Below are positions 18,396 to 30,666 of a DNA stretch of 64,000 bases, piece after piece. Numbering within the stretch: the stretch's first letter is position 1; each line of letters begins with the position of its first letter. Under the pieces are notes generated by a model, which saw only the letters and a program-made list of their open reading frames with translations, did no database searches and was not told the origin of the DNA. The stretch is from assembly GCF_019392335.1 (NCBI RefSeq), contig NZ_JAHXRQ010000009.1, forward strand, positions 1-64,000, written 5' to 3'. The translations under genes were made by a program, and so were the position numbers. This DNA comes from Mameliella sp. CS4. GTDB taxonomy: Bacteria; Pseudomonadota; Alphaproteobacteria; Rhodobacterales; Rhodobacteraceae.

Positions 18396-18602
18396 TCAGG
18401 CCGCGTCTTCGTCCAGATCGATATCGTCGGTCATCGCGACGATTTCACGTTCCGCGTAGTGGCCGCAGGACGGGCAGACATGGTGCGGGCGCTTCAGCTC
18501 GCCGCAGTTGTCGCACTCGTTCGGGTTCGCGGCGGTCAACGCATCGTGAGCGCGGCGATTGTTGCGGCGCGACTTGGAAACCTTGTTCTGTTGGACAGCC
18601 AT
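18396..18602 (-). CDS. rpmF: 50S ribosomal protein L32
   Basis: The 68-residue protein starts [20 protein letters not shown], the L32 signature. It carries a four-cysteine zinc knuckle (CDNCG near residue 30 and CPSCG near residue 43), so it is the zinc-binding form. An acidic tail extends the C-terminus beyond the E. coli length, as in other alphaproteobacteria. It leads the plsX-fabH operon. Confidence 0.95.
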   Translation of the reverse strand: MAVQQNKVSKSRRNNRRAHDALTAANPNECDNCGELKRPHHVCPSCGHYAEREIVAMTDDIDLDEDAA

Positions 18603-18757
18603 GTCTCAACCTCGTTTTGTCGTCGGGGGCGGGGCCTCCCGGAAGTTTCGGATGGGCCATGCCGCGCTGCCCCGTTCGGTGGCCCGCGGCGACATGCGCC
18701 AGACGTACTCATGAGCGCGCGAAAATACGCAGTGCCGAGGAATTGGCAAGCGGATTC

Positions 18758-19336
18758 TCAGTCGTCCTCGTCCTTGTTCTGCATTTTTTCGCGCAGCTGC
18801 GCCAGCCCTGCAAACGGTTTGGTGTCCTCATCGGTCATCGGGGCCACGCCATCGGCGGCAAACTGCGCCTCGCCCAGTTCGACACCGTCCTTTCGGGGGT
18901 AGGTCGGCAAGGCCAGCGAAAGCGCCTCTAGCATCACCGCCTCCAGGTCAATCTCGTCCCCGAGTTCTTCGACACTGTCGTCTTCGGGCATTTCCATCTC
19001 GGTCCCGGCCTCGGGCTGGGCCATGCGTTCGGGCGGCAAGAATTCGCGCACGACGGGCGTGTCGATCCGGGTTGTCACCGGCTCCAGCGTCACGATGCAG
19101 GACTGGACCGCCGTCGCGCCCAGGTCGCCTTCCAGCCGCCAGCCGTGTTTTCCGAGCGGGGACAACTGCCCGGTGAAGCGCAGTTTTTTCAGGTTTTGCG
19201 CGCCCAGTTCGGCGGCATGGGCGGCGCGGGCCTCGGGCCCGGGTTCCAGGCGGAACCGGGTCGGACCTGTCTGACGCAGGGCGGAGACGCGCAGGCGCGC
19301 CGGTGTCGGGGATCCATCGGGTGTGTCGGTGGTCAT
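18758..19336 (-). CDS. YceD/DUF177 family protein
   Basis: The 192-residue protein belongs to the DUF177/YceD family, typically encoded just upstream of rpmF and linked to 23S rRNA metabolism in some bacteria. Visible features are the central FTGQLSPLGKHGWRLEGDLGATAVQSCIVTLEPVTTRID block, an acidic stretch (PEDDSVEELGDEIDLEAVMLEALSL) and the C-terminal PFAGLAQLREKM. The usual second cysteine of the CxxC-type motif is absent; only one Cys is present. A 155-bp spacer separates it from rpmF. Confidence 0.85.
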   Translation of the reverse strand: MTTDTPDGSPTPARLRVSALRQTGPTRFRLEPGPEARAAHAAELGAQNLKKLRFTGQLSPLGKHGWRLEGDLGATAVQSCIVTLEPVTTRIDTPVVREFLPPERMAQPEAGTEMEMPEDDSVEELGDEIDLEAVMLEALSLALPTYPRKDGVELGEAQFAADGVAPMTDEDTKPFAGLAQLREKMQNKDEDD

Positions 19337-19425
19337 TGTGTGGGGTTTTCCTGCGCTTGAATGGCGGGCGTTCCTTCTGTAAGCGGGATAGGTGGCGAAA
19401 AGGCCCGTGACAAGAGGGGCGTGAG

Positions 19426-19884
19426 ATGAACGTATTTGCAGGCAAGCTCAAGGCTGTGATTGCCATGCTGATGGTCGTCGGGCTGTCGGCCTGTGCCGCG
19501 CAGTACCGCACCCACGGGTATCTTCCCTCCGAGGCGGATCTGCAACAGATCGTGCCCGGTGTCGACACCAAGGCCTCTGTCGAGGATCTGATCGGCGTGC
19601 CCAACGCCGCCGGCGTGCTGAACGGTTCGGGATACTACTATATCGAAACCGAGGTGCGCCATTTCGCCTACCAGAAGCCCAAGGTCGTCGAGCGCACCAT
19701 CGTCGCCATTACCTTTGACGAGGCCGACGTGGTCAGCAACATCACCACCTACGGGCTGGAGGATGGCCGTGTCGTGGCGATCAACCGTCGCGTGACCCAG
19801 ACCACAGATGGCGACATCAGCTTTATCCGGAAACTCTTTGGCAACATCGGCGGCATCTCGGCCAGCAACCTGCTGGGCGGCTGA
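19426..19884 (+). CDS. bamE: Outer-membrane assembly lipoprotein BamE (SmpA/OmlA)
   Basis: BamE is a small lipoprotein subunit of the BAM complex that folds outer-membrane proteins. A lipobox LSAC puts the lipidated cysteine at residue 23. The SmpA/OmlA fold follows: IVPGVDTKASVEDLIGVPN near residue 42, and GSGYYYIETEVRHFAYQKPKVVERTIVAITFD near residue 66. At 152 residues it is normal for alphaproteobacteria. It is divergent from yceD (89 bp apart), a pairing common in this group. Confidence 0.9.
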   Translation: MNVFAGKLKAVIAMLMVVGLSACAAQYRTHGYLPSEADLQQIVPGVDTKASVEDLIGVPNAAGVLNGSGYYYIETEVRHFAYQKPKVVERTIVAITFDEADVVSNITTYGLEDGRVVAINRRVTQTTDGDISFIRKLFGNIGGISASNLLGG

Positions 19885-19993
19885 ACGCCGGCGCGAGGGG
19901 CGCCTTGAAAGCGTCATTTGATTGTCACGCGGTTTTGGCATCCCGTGCCAGAGGTGGACGTTCGAATCGTGCGCCCGGGCAGGAGAGAGCGAG

Positions 19994-20722
19994 ATGATCA
20001 AGCTGAGCCGTGGACGCTATCGGGCCCGGATGGCCGAGGGCGCGGCCGACATCGAGGCGGCGCAGCGCCTGCGCGGCAGGGCCTTTCACGGCAGCGGCAT
20101 GGATGCTGACGGCTTCGATCCGGTCTGCGACCACGTGATGGTCGAGGACAGCCGAAGCGGCGCTCTGGTCTGCTGTTTCCGCTTTCTGCCACTGGCCAGC
20201 GGCGACGAGATCGGGCGCAGCTATTCGGCCCAGTACTACGAGCTTTCGGCGCTGGAAAGTTTCGAGGGCCGCATGGTCGAGATGGGCCGGTTCTGCATCG
20301 ACCCCGATCTGCGGGACCCGGACATCCTGCGAGTCGCCTGGGGCGCGATGACCGCCTATGTCGACACGCAGGGGGTCGAGTTGCTGTTCGGCTGCGCCAG
20401 TTTCTCGGGGACGGATGCGCGCGCCTATTACGATGCCTTTGCCATGCTCAAGGACCGTCACCTGGCGCCCCGCCGCTGGCTGCCTCGGGTCAAGGCGCCC
20501 GACGTCTTTCGGTTTGCCGCCCGGTTGCGACGCAAGCCCGATGCGAAAAAGGCCATGTTGCGGATGCCTCCGCTGCTTCGGACCTACCTCATGATGGGGG
20601 GCTGGGTGTCGGATCACGCGGTCGTGGATGCCCAGATGAACACACTGCACGTCTTCACCGGGGTCGAGATCGCCTCGATTCCGCCGGCGCGCAAGAAACT
20701 GTTGCGGGCGGTGGCGGGCTGA
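19994..20722 (+). CDS. olsB: Ornithine-acyl-ACP N-acyltransferase (OlsB-type)
   Basis: OlsB makes lyso-ornithine lipid, a phosphorus-free membrane lipid often used under phosphate limitation. The 242-residue protein has the GNAT-like layout of OlsB: LRGRAFHGS near residue 28, EMGRFCIDPDLRDPDILRVAWGAM near residue 94, and the family end PPLLRTYLMMGGWVSDHAVVD near residue 195. I start at 19994 because AGGAGAG lies directly upstream. The acyltransferase olsA, often next to olsB, is absent here; a secreted alkaline phosphatase gene follows instead. Confidence 0.85.
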   Translation: MIKLSRGRYRARMAEGAADIEAAQRLRGRAFHGSGMDADGFDPVCDHVMVEDSRSGALVCCFRFLPLASGDEIGRSYSAQYYELSALESFEGRMVEMGRFCIDPDLRDPDILRVAWGAMTAYVDTQGVELLFGCASFSGTDARAYYDAFAMLKDRHLAPRRWLPRVKAPDVFRFAARLRRKPDAKKAMLRMPPLLRTYLMMGGWVSDHAVVDAQMNTLHVFTGVEIASIPPARKKLLRAVAG

Positions 20723-20753
20723 AACCCCGCTTTGGTGGGCAGGGTATGTTGTC

Positions 20754-20771
20754 CTGTTACAAAGCCGTGTC
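20754..20771 (+). promoter_or_regulatory. Weak Pho-box candidate upstream of phoD
   Basis: CTGTTAC, a 4-bp spacer and CCGTGTC resemble the alphaproteobacterial PhoB direct repeat (CTGTCAT-N4-CTGTCAT), but the second half matches poorly. The position, about 100 bp before phoD, and the link of both neighbours to phosphate stress are the only support. Confidence 0.22.
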
Positions 20772-20872
20772 GAAACCTTTGCAAGAGTGCCATCGCCCTG
20801 TCGTCTTGGCGGGGGAAAGGTCCGTCAGTCCAAAGAACGGACATCTTTCCAACAGCTTCAAGGTGACACGCC

Positions 20873-22426
20873 ATGTCCAAAGCCAACCTCCTGTTGCCCC
20901 GTCCCAATCGCCGCGCCTTCCTGGCCGGGTCGACCGCATTTGTCGCATCGCTGGCCATGCCCGCGATCAGCCGTGCCTCGGCACGCCCGATCTTTACCCA
21001 CGGTGTCCAGTCCGGTGACGTCGACCTGTCCTCGGGCATGATCTGGACCCGCACTGACCGTCCGGCTCGTGTGATGATGGAGGTTGCGACCACAGAGAGC
21101 TTTGCCGATGCCCGCCGCCTCGCGCCGTTGGATGCGCTGCCCGAAAGCGATTTTGCGGTCAAGCGCCTGCTGACCGACCTGGCCTCGGACCAGGATGTCT
21201 TCTACCGCTTCACCGCCGCCGACCTGAGCGACATCAACGCCGTGTCCGACCCCATCGTGGGCCACTTCCGCACCGCGCCGGGCGCGCGCCGTTCCGTGCG
21301 CTTTGCCTGGTCGGGCGATACCGCCGGTCAGGGCTGGGGTATCGACGACGAAGGCATGCGGACCTATGCCACGATGGCCGGGCATCAGCCCGATTTCTTC
21401 CTGCATTCCGGTGACACCATCTATGCCGATGGCCCGATGCAGGACGAGGTCGAGAAGGACGGCGAGGTGATCTGGAAGAACGCCGTGCTGACCGACGAGA
21501 AACGCAAGGTCGCCGAGACGCTGGACGAGTTCCGCGGCCAGTGGAAATACAACATGATGGACGAGCACGTTCTGGCGATGAACGCCGCCGTGCCGACCTT
21601 CTTCCAATGGGACGATCATGAGGTGGTCAACAACTGGTCCTCCTCGCGCAGCCTGATGGAGGACGACCGTTACACCGAGAAGTCGGTGCATGTGCTGGCA
21701 GCGCGCGCTGGCCGCGCCTTTCATGAGATGGCCCCGATCCGCTACACCCCGGCAGAGCCGGGCCGCGTCTATCGCAAGATCTCCTATGGTCCGATGCTGG
21801 ACATCTTCTTCCTGGACCTGCGCAGCTATCGTGGGCCGAACACCGAAAACCTGCAGGATGAACTGACGGACGAGAGCCGCATCCTGGGCCGTGAGCAGAT
21901 CGAATGGCTTCAGCGCGAACTGACGCAGTCCAAGGCAACCTGGAAGGTGATCGCCTCGGACATGCCGATCGGCCTGGTGGTCGGTGGTGGCCAGGAGGCG
22001 ATTGCCAATGGGGACGACGGCGCCGCCAAGGGCCGCGAGCTGGAAATTGCGGGCCTGCTGCGCTTCATCAAGGCCGCCGAGATCCGCAACACGGTCTGGC
22101 TGACCGCGGACGTGCATTATACAGCCGCGCATCACTATTCGCCGGATCGCGCGCAGTTCCAGGACTTCGCGCCCTTCTGGGAGTTTGTCTCGGGTCCGTT
22201 GCACGCCGGCACTTTCGGCCCGAACGACCTGGACATGACTTTCGGTCCCGAGGTTCGCTACGTGAAGGCGCCGGAAGAAGGCCAGGTGAACCTGCCGCCC
22301 TCCGCCGGTCTGCAGTTCTTTGGCCTCGTCGACATCGACGGCGCAACCGAACAGTTGACCGTACGTCTGATGGACCGCGCGGACACCGAACTGTGGTCCG
22401 TGACGCTGGATCCCGAGCGCGCCTGA
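20873..22426 (+). CDS. phoD: Tat-exported alkaline phosphatase/phosphodiesterase, PhoD family
   Basis: The 517-residue protein begins with a twin-arginine signal (NRRAFLAG with Arg 13-14, then a hydrophobic stretch), so it is folded before export. The PhoD core follows: HGVQSGDVDLSSGMIWTR near residue 43, FAWSGDTAGQ near residue 145, the HSGDTIYADGP metal-binding loop near residue 180, FQWDDHEVVNN near residue 245 and TADVHYTAAHHY near residue 412. PhoD enzymes release phosphate from phosphodiesters using Ca2+/Fe3+. It follows olsB by 150 bp and may share phosphate control. Confidence 0.94.
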   Translation: MSKANLLLPRPNRRAFLAGSTAFVASLAMPAISRASARPIFTHGVQSGDVDLSSGMIWTRTDRPARVMMEVATTESFADARRLAPLDALPESDFAVKRLLTDLASDQDVFYRFTAADLSDINAVSDPIVGHFRTAPGARRSVRFAWSGDTAGQGWGIDDEGMRTYATMAGHQPDFFLHSGDTIYADGPMQDEVEKDGEVIWKNAVLTDEKRKVAETLDEFRGQWKYNMMDEHVLAMNAAVPTFFQWDDHEVVNNWSSSRSLMEDDRYTEKSVHVLAARAGRAFHEMAPIRYTPAEPGRVYRKISYGPMLDIFFLDLRSYRGPNTENLQDELTDESRILGREQIEWLQRELTQSKATWKVIASDMPIGLVVGGGQEAIANGDDGAAKGRELEIAGLLRFIKAAEIRNTVWLTADVHYTAAHHYSPDRAQFQDFAPFWEFVSGPLHAGTFGPNDLDMTFGPEVRYVKAPEEGQVNLPPSAGLQFFGLVDIDGATEQLTVRLMDRADTELWSVTLDPERA

Positions 22427-22448
22427 CCGCTGCACGCTCATTACAAAT

Positions 22449-22477
22449 GGGCCGCACCTCGGGTCGGGGTGCGGCCC
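22449..22477 (+). terminator. Hairpin after phoD
   Basis: A 10-bp perfect stem (GGGCCGCACC at 22449-22458 with GGTGCGGCCC at 22468-22477) closes a 9-nt loop 23 bp past the phoD stop. The U-tract is weak. It lies between convergent genes. Confidence 0.6.
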
Positions 22478-22494
22478 TCAAATCTTCGACCTGT

Positions 22495-22548
22495 GTTTCT
22501 TTGGGCTGAAAATACCTCCGGGGAGCGCGAGGGGCTGGCCCCTCGCTC
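22495..22548. repeat. Dispersed intergenic repeat, copy A
   Basis: The core TTTCTTTGGGC, three variable bases, AAATAC and TCCGGGG is followed by a stable hairpin (CGAGGGG/CCCCTCG). Two more copies occur at 39344-39388 (reverse orientation) and 41330-41375. This copy lies between the convergent ends of phoD and mnmA. Confidence 0.75.
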
Positions 22549-22572
22549 CTGCTCCTGCCGCCCGCGCGGCGG

Positions 22573-23715
22573 TCAGTACCCGCGCCAGATCCAGCCGCCG
22601 CCAAAGATGCGGGACCCTTCGGGCGCGTAGAAGACGCAGGCCTGACCCGGGCTGACACCTTCCTCGGCCACCACCAGTTCCACCTCGGCCTCGGTCTCCG
22701 AGATCGGGCGGACCACGGCCTCACGCGGGGGCCGGGTCGAGCGGACCTTGACCATCAGCTCCCATTCCTCGCGGCTGGTGAAAGGCGCGTCACCCAGCCA
22801 GTTGATCTCACGAACGGGGACCTTGCGGGTAGCCAGCAGTTCCTTGGGGCCGACGATCACTTGCCGTGCTTCCACGTCAAGTTTCACCACGTAGAGCGGT
22901 TCCGACAAGCCGCCAATGCCAAGGCCCCGGCGCTGGCCGATGGTGTAGTGGATGACGCCGTTGTGCTCGCCCAGCACACGGCCATCCACATGCACGATCT
23001 GGCCGGGTTCGGCGGCGCCCGGACGCAGTTTCTCGATCACGGCGGCATAATTGCCGTCGGGGACAAAGCAGATGTCCTGGCTGTCGGGTTTCATCGCCAC
23101 GCTCAGCCCGTATTTCGCGGCCAGCGCGCGGGTCTCGTCCTTGGAGGGCAGGTGCCCTAGGGGGAAGCGCAGGAAATCGAGCTGCTCCGGCGTCGTGGAG
23201 AAGAGGAAATAGCTCTGATCGCGCGAGGCATCGGCGGCGGAATGCAGTTCCGAGCCGTTTTCGCCGGTCTTGCGCTGAATGTAATGGCCCGTCGCCATGC
23301 AGTCGGCATCCAGATCCTTGGCGGTTTCCAGCAGGTCCTTGAATTTCACCCGCTCGTTGCAGCGGATGCAGGGCACCGGCGTGGCGCCGCCAAGGTAGCT
23401 GTCGGCAAATTCGTCGATCACGGCTTCGCGAAAGATATTCTCATAGTCGAGGACGTAATGCGGAAAACCCATCGATTCGGCGACCCGGCGGGCGTCGTGG
23501 ATATCGATCCCGGCGCAGCAGGCGCCTTTCTTGGCCAGCGCCGCGCCGTGATCGTAAAGCTGCAGGGTCACGCCCACCACGTCATACCCCTCGTCCTTGA
23601 GCATGGCGGCCACGACGGAACTGTCGACGCCGCCGGACATGGCGACGACCACGCGGGTTTCGGATGGCGGTTTGGGCAGGCCCAGCGAGTTCAGCGGGCG
23701 CGTGTCGAGGGGCAT
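22573..23715 (-). CDS. mnmA: tRNA-specific 2-thiouridylase
   Basis: MnmA puts sulphur on U34 of tRNA-Lys, -Glu and -Gln. The PP-loop [17 protein letters not shown] (residues 22-38) binds ATP. Catalytic cysteines are expected in [12 protein letters not shown] near residue 117 and [13 protein letters not shown] near residue 215. At 380 residues it is normal. A good promoter lies upstream at 23741-23768. It is divergent from sciP. Confidence 0.95.
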   Translation of the reverse strand: MPLDTRPLNSLGLPKPPSETRVVVAMSGGVDSSVVAAMLKDEGYDVVGVTLQLYDHGAALAKKGACCAGIDIHDARRVAESMGFPHYVLDYENIFREAVIDEFADSYLGGATPVPCIRCNERVKFKDLLETAKDLDADCMATGHYIQRKTGENGSELHSAADASRDQSYFLFSTTPEQLDFLRFPLGHLPSKDETRALAAKYGLSVAMKPDSQDICFVPDGNYAAVIEKLRPGAAEPGQIVHVDGRVLGEHNGVIHYTIGQRRGLGIGGLSEPLYVVKLDVEARQVIVGPKELLATRKVPVREINWLGDAPFTSREEWELMVKVRSTRPPREAVVRPISETEAEVELVVAEEGVSPGQACVFYAPEGSRIFGGGWIWRGY

Positions 23716-23740
23716 GACGACTCTCCTTGGAATGGCCCGA

Positions 23741-23768
23741 AATATAGGAAAATCCGACCTATTCTCAA
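23741..23768 (-). promoter_or_regulatory. Sigma-70 promoter for mnmA
   Basis: On the minus strand TTGAGA (23768-23763) and TATATT (23746-23741) are 16 bp apart. The downstream distance to the mnmA ATG at 23715 is about 25 bases, with AAGGAGAG as ribosome site. Confidence 0.55.
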
Positions 23769-23838
23769 GGGGGCGTTTCAGTCGTCGTTAAGTGCCGCGT
23801 GGCTTTATGGCCGCCATCGAAATGTTGGAGCAGGCAAC

Positions 23839-24117
23839 ATGTACCTTAAAAAGATCGACGGTCCGCGCGCGGTGAAGCTTCCTGATGGCAGCACGATGAC
23901 TCGTGCAGACCTGCCGCCCCGGGAAACCCGCCGCTGGGTTGCCTCGCGCAAGGCCGCGGTGGTCAAGGCGGTGACCTTCGGACTTATCAGTCACGATCAG
24001 GCCAAGGACCATTACAATCTCAGCGACGAGGAGCTACTGGAGTGGGTGAAAGCCGCGACCGAACATGGCGAGGACGCCCTGAAAGTCACCCGGGTGCAGA
24101 AATATCGTCAACCTTGA
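23839..24117 (+). CDS. sciP: SciP-type (DUF1153) cell-cycle regulator
   Basis: This 92-residue protein opens MYLKKIDGPRAVKLPDGS and contains RWVASRKAAVVKAVTFGLIS, the hallmarks of Caulobacter SciP, a helix-turn-helix protein that binds DNA or CtrA and represses CtrA-activated promoters. Here it is directly upstream of ctrA (94 bp), in the same direction. The ATG at 23839 follows GGAGCAGGC. In Rhodobacteraceae the CtrA system mainly controls motility and gene-transfer functions rather than viability; that context is from general knowledge. Confidence 0.88.
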   Translation: MYLKKIDGPRAVKLPDGSTMTRADLPPRETRRWVASRKAAVVKAVTFGLISHDQAKDHYNLSDEELLEWVKAATEHGEDALKVTRVQKYRQP

Positions 24118-24155
24118 GTTGAAGTATTGATCCTTCCGGTTATGGTAACAGGGCG

Positions 24156-24161
24156 TTAACC
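24156..24161 (+). promoter_or_regulatory. CtrA half-site (TTAACC) before ctrA
   Basis: TTAACC matches the core half-site of the CtrA box and lies 50 bp upstream of the ctrA ATG. Autoregulation is known for CtrA in other alphaproteobacteria. A short motif alone is weak evidence and no clear second half is present. Confidence 0.3.
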
Positions 24162-24211
24162 TTTTTAGATGAAACATGGGCACAACCTGAAGACATTGCC
24201 CGGAGACCCAA

Positions 24212-24928
24212 ATGCGTATCTTGCTGGTTGAAGACGATCCCACCACCTCGAAAAGTATCGAACTGATGCTGAGTCATGCCAATCTCAACGTCTATTCGAC
24301 CGATATGGGCGAAGAGGGGATCGACCTGGCAAAGCTCTACGATTACGATCTGATCCTGCTGGATCTCAATCTCCCGGACATGAACGGGCATGAGGTGCTG
24401 CGCCAGTTGCGTGTGGCACGGATCGACACACCGATCCTGATCCTGACCGGCGAAGACGATACGCAGTCCAAAATCAAGGGCTTCGGGTTCGGGGCCGACG
24501 ATTACATGACCAAGCCCTTTCACCGCGACGAACTGGTGGCGCGCATCCACGCGATCATCCGCCGTTCCAAGGGCCATTCGCAGTCGATCATCCGCACCGG
24601 CAAGATTTCGGTCAACCTGGATGCCAAGACGGTCGAGGTCGCGGGCAAACCCGTGCATCTCACCGGCAAGGAATACCAGATGCTGGAGCTGCTCTCGCTC
24701 CGCAAGGGCACGACCCTGACCAAGGAAATGTTTCTTAACCATCTCTATGGCGGCATGGACGAACCCGAACTGAAAATCATCGATGTGTTCATCTGCAAGT
24801 TGCGCAAGAAACTGTCGGAGGCCACTGGCGACGACAACTACATCGAGACCGTCTGGGGCCGTGGTTACGTCCTGCGCGATCCCGAGCCCAGCCAGGATGA
24901 ACCCAAGGCGATCGCCGCGAACGGGTGA
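24212..24928 (+). CDS. ctrA: Cell-cycle response regulator CtrA
   Basis: The 238-residue OmpR-type regulator has a receiver domain with acidic pocket DD8-9, phospho-acceptor Asp51 in [15 protein letters not shown], Thr in ILTGEDD and Lys in DDYMTKPFH. The winged-helix DNA-binding domain follows ([32 protein letters not shown], then GRGYVLRDP). The recognition region is the very conserved CtrA form. The C-terminus ends AIAANG and not in the two alanines that serve as the ClpXP tag in Caulobacter, so turnover may differ. Its partner sciP lies just upstream. Confidence 0.95.
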   Translation: MRILLVEDDPTTSKSIELMLSHANLNVYSTDMGEEGIDLAKLYDYDLILLDLNLPDMNGHEVLRQLRVARIDTPILILTGEDDTQSKIKGFGFGADDYMTKPFHRDELVARIHAIIRRSKGHSQSIIRTGKISVNLDAKTVEVAGKPVHLTGKEYQMLELLSLRKGTTLTKEMFLNHLYGGMDEPELKIIDVFICKLRKKLSEATGDDNYIETVWGRGYVLRDPEPSQDEPKAIAANG

Positions 24929-24974
24929 TGACTGGACCTTGCCCGTGACCCCGCCTATCACTTCGGGCAGGTGA

Positions 24975-29329
<4,355 letters not shown>

Positions 29330-29385
29330 CGTCAAGCGCCCGGGACGGTCGCGTTTCCCTTGCGGCTCACAGTTTGTTCTCAAAT

Positions 29386-29400
29386 GTTCTCATTAAGTTC
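29386..29400 (+). promoter_or_regulatory. Alphaproteobacterial LexA (SOS) box GTTC-N7-GTTC
   Basis: GTTC at 29386 and GTTC at 29397 are exactly seven bases apart, the direct-repeat operator recognised by alphaproteobacterial LexA. A third GTTC at 29376 stands six bases before the first. The box is 62 bp upstream of the 40-codon gene and downstream of recG, so the small gene is the natural target. Confidence 0.6.
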
Positions 29401-29461
29401 TTTACAGGGCGTTAAGAATATGAGAACAAAGGGTCAACAAACGGAACATTGGAGCCGCGCC

Positions 29462-29584
29462 ATGATCGACACCGTCAAGACCGTACTGAACCGCCAGCAC
29501 GATACGCTCTGGCAGGATGCCCTCGGCGCCGTTTCCCTGGCGGTGATCTTCATCGGTGCGCTGCACCTGCCGTCCGTTTTCTGA
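29462..29584 (+). CDS. Small single-pass membrane protein, probable SOS-controlled peptide (40 aa)
   Basis: The ATG at 29462 has TTGGAG upstream. The product is 40 residues: a polar, amphipathic N-terminal half (MIDTVKTVLNRQHDTLWQDA) and one membrane helix (LGAVSLAVIFIGALHL). An alternative start at 29420 would add 14 polar residues. The LexA-type box upstream suggests DNA-damage induction. Caulobacter SidA, a 29-residue SOS-induced membrane peptide that blocks division, is a precedent in size, topology and regulation, but I see no sequence similarity strong enough to call homology. A strong terminator follows at 29716. Confidence 0.65.
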   Translation: MIDTVKTVLNRQHDTLWQDALGAVSLAVIFIGALHLPSVF

Positions 29585-29715
29585 GTTTCTGCCTGCGTGT
29601 CTGTAGCCCTGGTCTTTTGCACATCTCCTGTCCCGATGTGCCGCCTGTCCCCAGATCGGTTCGCCTGCCTGTAACCGATCACGACCACGGTCCCCTACGG
29701 ATCGACACGCTCCTT

Positions 29716-29755
29716 GCCGCCGCCTCCTTGTCCCGGAGTGCGGCGGCTTTTTTCT
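29716..29755 (+). terminator. Rho-independent terminator
   Basis: GCCGCCGC (29716-29723) pairs with GCGGCGGC (29740-29747), with an inner CTCC/GGAG extension, followed by TTTTTT and further T residues. It ends the small membrane-protein transcript, about 130 bp downstream of its stop. A second, smaller inverted repeat (GATCGGTT/AACCGATC at 29654-29680) lies between. Confidence 0.85.
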
Positions 29756-29779
29756 TTTCAGGGCAGATGGTTGACCCGG

Positions 29780-30232
29780 TCAGGCAGACTGGGAGTCGCG
29801 CGCTTCCTCGACCGCCTGGCTGGCCGCATCCAGTGACAGCATGATCGAAGCATGCCGGTTCTTGTAGGCTGCGGCCGGTCGTAGCACCTCAAGCCCGTCG
29901 AAGGGCGCGGGCGGGGTCGGGCCGTCCTCTTTCAGCATGGCGCGCAGCGCATCGCGGGCGGTCTGGATTTCTTCGGGGGTGCGTCCAATAATGGCGCCGC
30001 CCACGACAGAGGCCGCTGCCTGGCCAAGGGCACAAGCCTTCACGTCCTGGCCGAAATCCGCAACCTTGCCGTCCTTCAGGGTCAGGTCCACTGTCACGGT
30101 CGACCCGCAGAGCGGCGAGCGCTTCTTGACGCTGACCTGCGGATCCTCGAGCCGGGCATTATGCGGGATGTCCGCCGCCAGTTCGAGGATGCGACCGGAA
30201 TAGAGCTTGATCAGGTCGGTTTCGCCGCTCAT
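29780..30232 (-). CDS. NifU/IscU-like iron-sulfur scaffold protein
   Basis: The 150-residue protein shows the IscU/SufU scaffold fold: LYSGRILELAADIPHNARLEDP near residue 8, the first cysteine in RSPLCGSTVTVDL near residue 40, and the second in DVKACALGQAAASV near residue 65. The third cysteine expected after the last helix is replaced in a KNRHASIML segment near residue 130. That is the form common in alphaproteobacteria where the protein may act as a SufE-like or accessory scaffold. I start at 30232 because AGGAGAAAGCC is directly upstream. It is divergent from hisI. Confidence 0.82.
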   Translation of the reverse strand: MSGETDLIKLYSGRILELAADIPHNARLEDPQVSVKKRSPLCGSTVTVDLTLKDGKVADFGQDVKACALGQAAASVVGGAIIGRTPEEIQTARDALRAMLKEDGPTPPAPFDGLEVLRPAAAYKNRHASIMLSLDAASQAVEEARDSQSA

Positions 30233-30298
30233 GGCTTTCTCCTGCTGCAGGTCTTCCATACATAGGCGGCACGATCTCCGATGCAAAAGGTTTTTCCA

Positions 30299-30661
30299 AT
30301 GGCTTTCGACACCTCCACACTAAAGTATGATGATCGCGGCCTCATTCCCTGCATTGCGCAGGATGCCGAAGGGGGCGAGGTGTTGATGATGGCCTGGATG
30401 AACGCTGAGGCGGTAGCCAAGACACTGGAAACCGGTCGCGTCACTTATTGGTCGCGCTCCCGGCAGTCTTTCTGGATCAAGGGAGAGACCTCGGGACACG
30501 TGCAGGAACTGGTGGACCTCCGCGTGGATTGTGACCGCGACTGCCTTTTGGCCCTGGTCCGTCAGACGGGGCCGGCTTGCCATACCAATCGGCGCAGCTG
30601 TTTCTATACCGCCCTGCGCGATGGCGACGAGATCGAGCTGATGAAACCGATGAGCGACTAG
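30299..30661 (+). CDS. hisI: Phosphoribosyl-AMP cyclohydrolase
   Basis: HisI performs step three of histidine synthesis, opening the purine ring of PR-AMP. The 120-residue enzyme has the zinc/magnesium motif VDCDRDCLLALV near residue 80, the third cysteine in GPACHTNRRSCFY, and the block VLMMAWMNAEA near residue 25. Family proteins begin with MxFDxxxLxYD, so I use 30299. An ATG at 30281 adds six residues and cannot be excluded. The gene is solitary, not in a his operon. Confidence 0.93.
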   Translation: MAFDTSTLKYDDRGLIPCIAQDAEGGEVLMMAWMNAEAVAKTLETGRVTYWSRSRQSFWIKGETSGHVQELVDLRVDCDRDCLLALVRQTGPACHTNRRSCFYTALRDGDEIELMKPMSD

Positions 30662-30666
30662 CCGGC

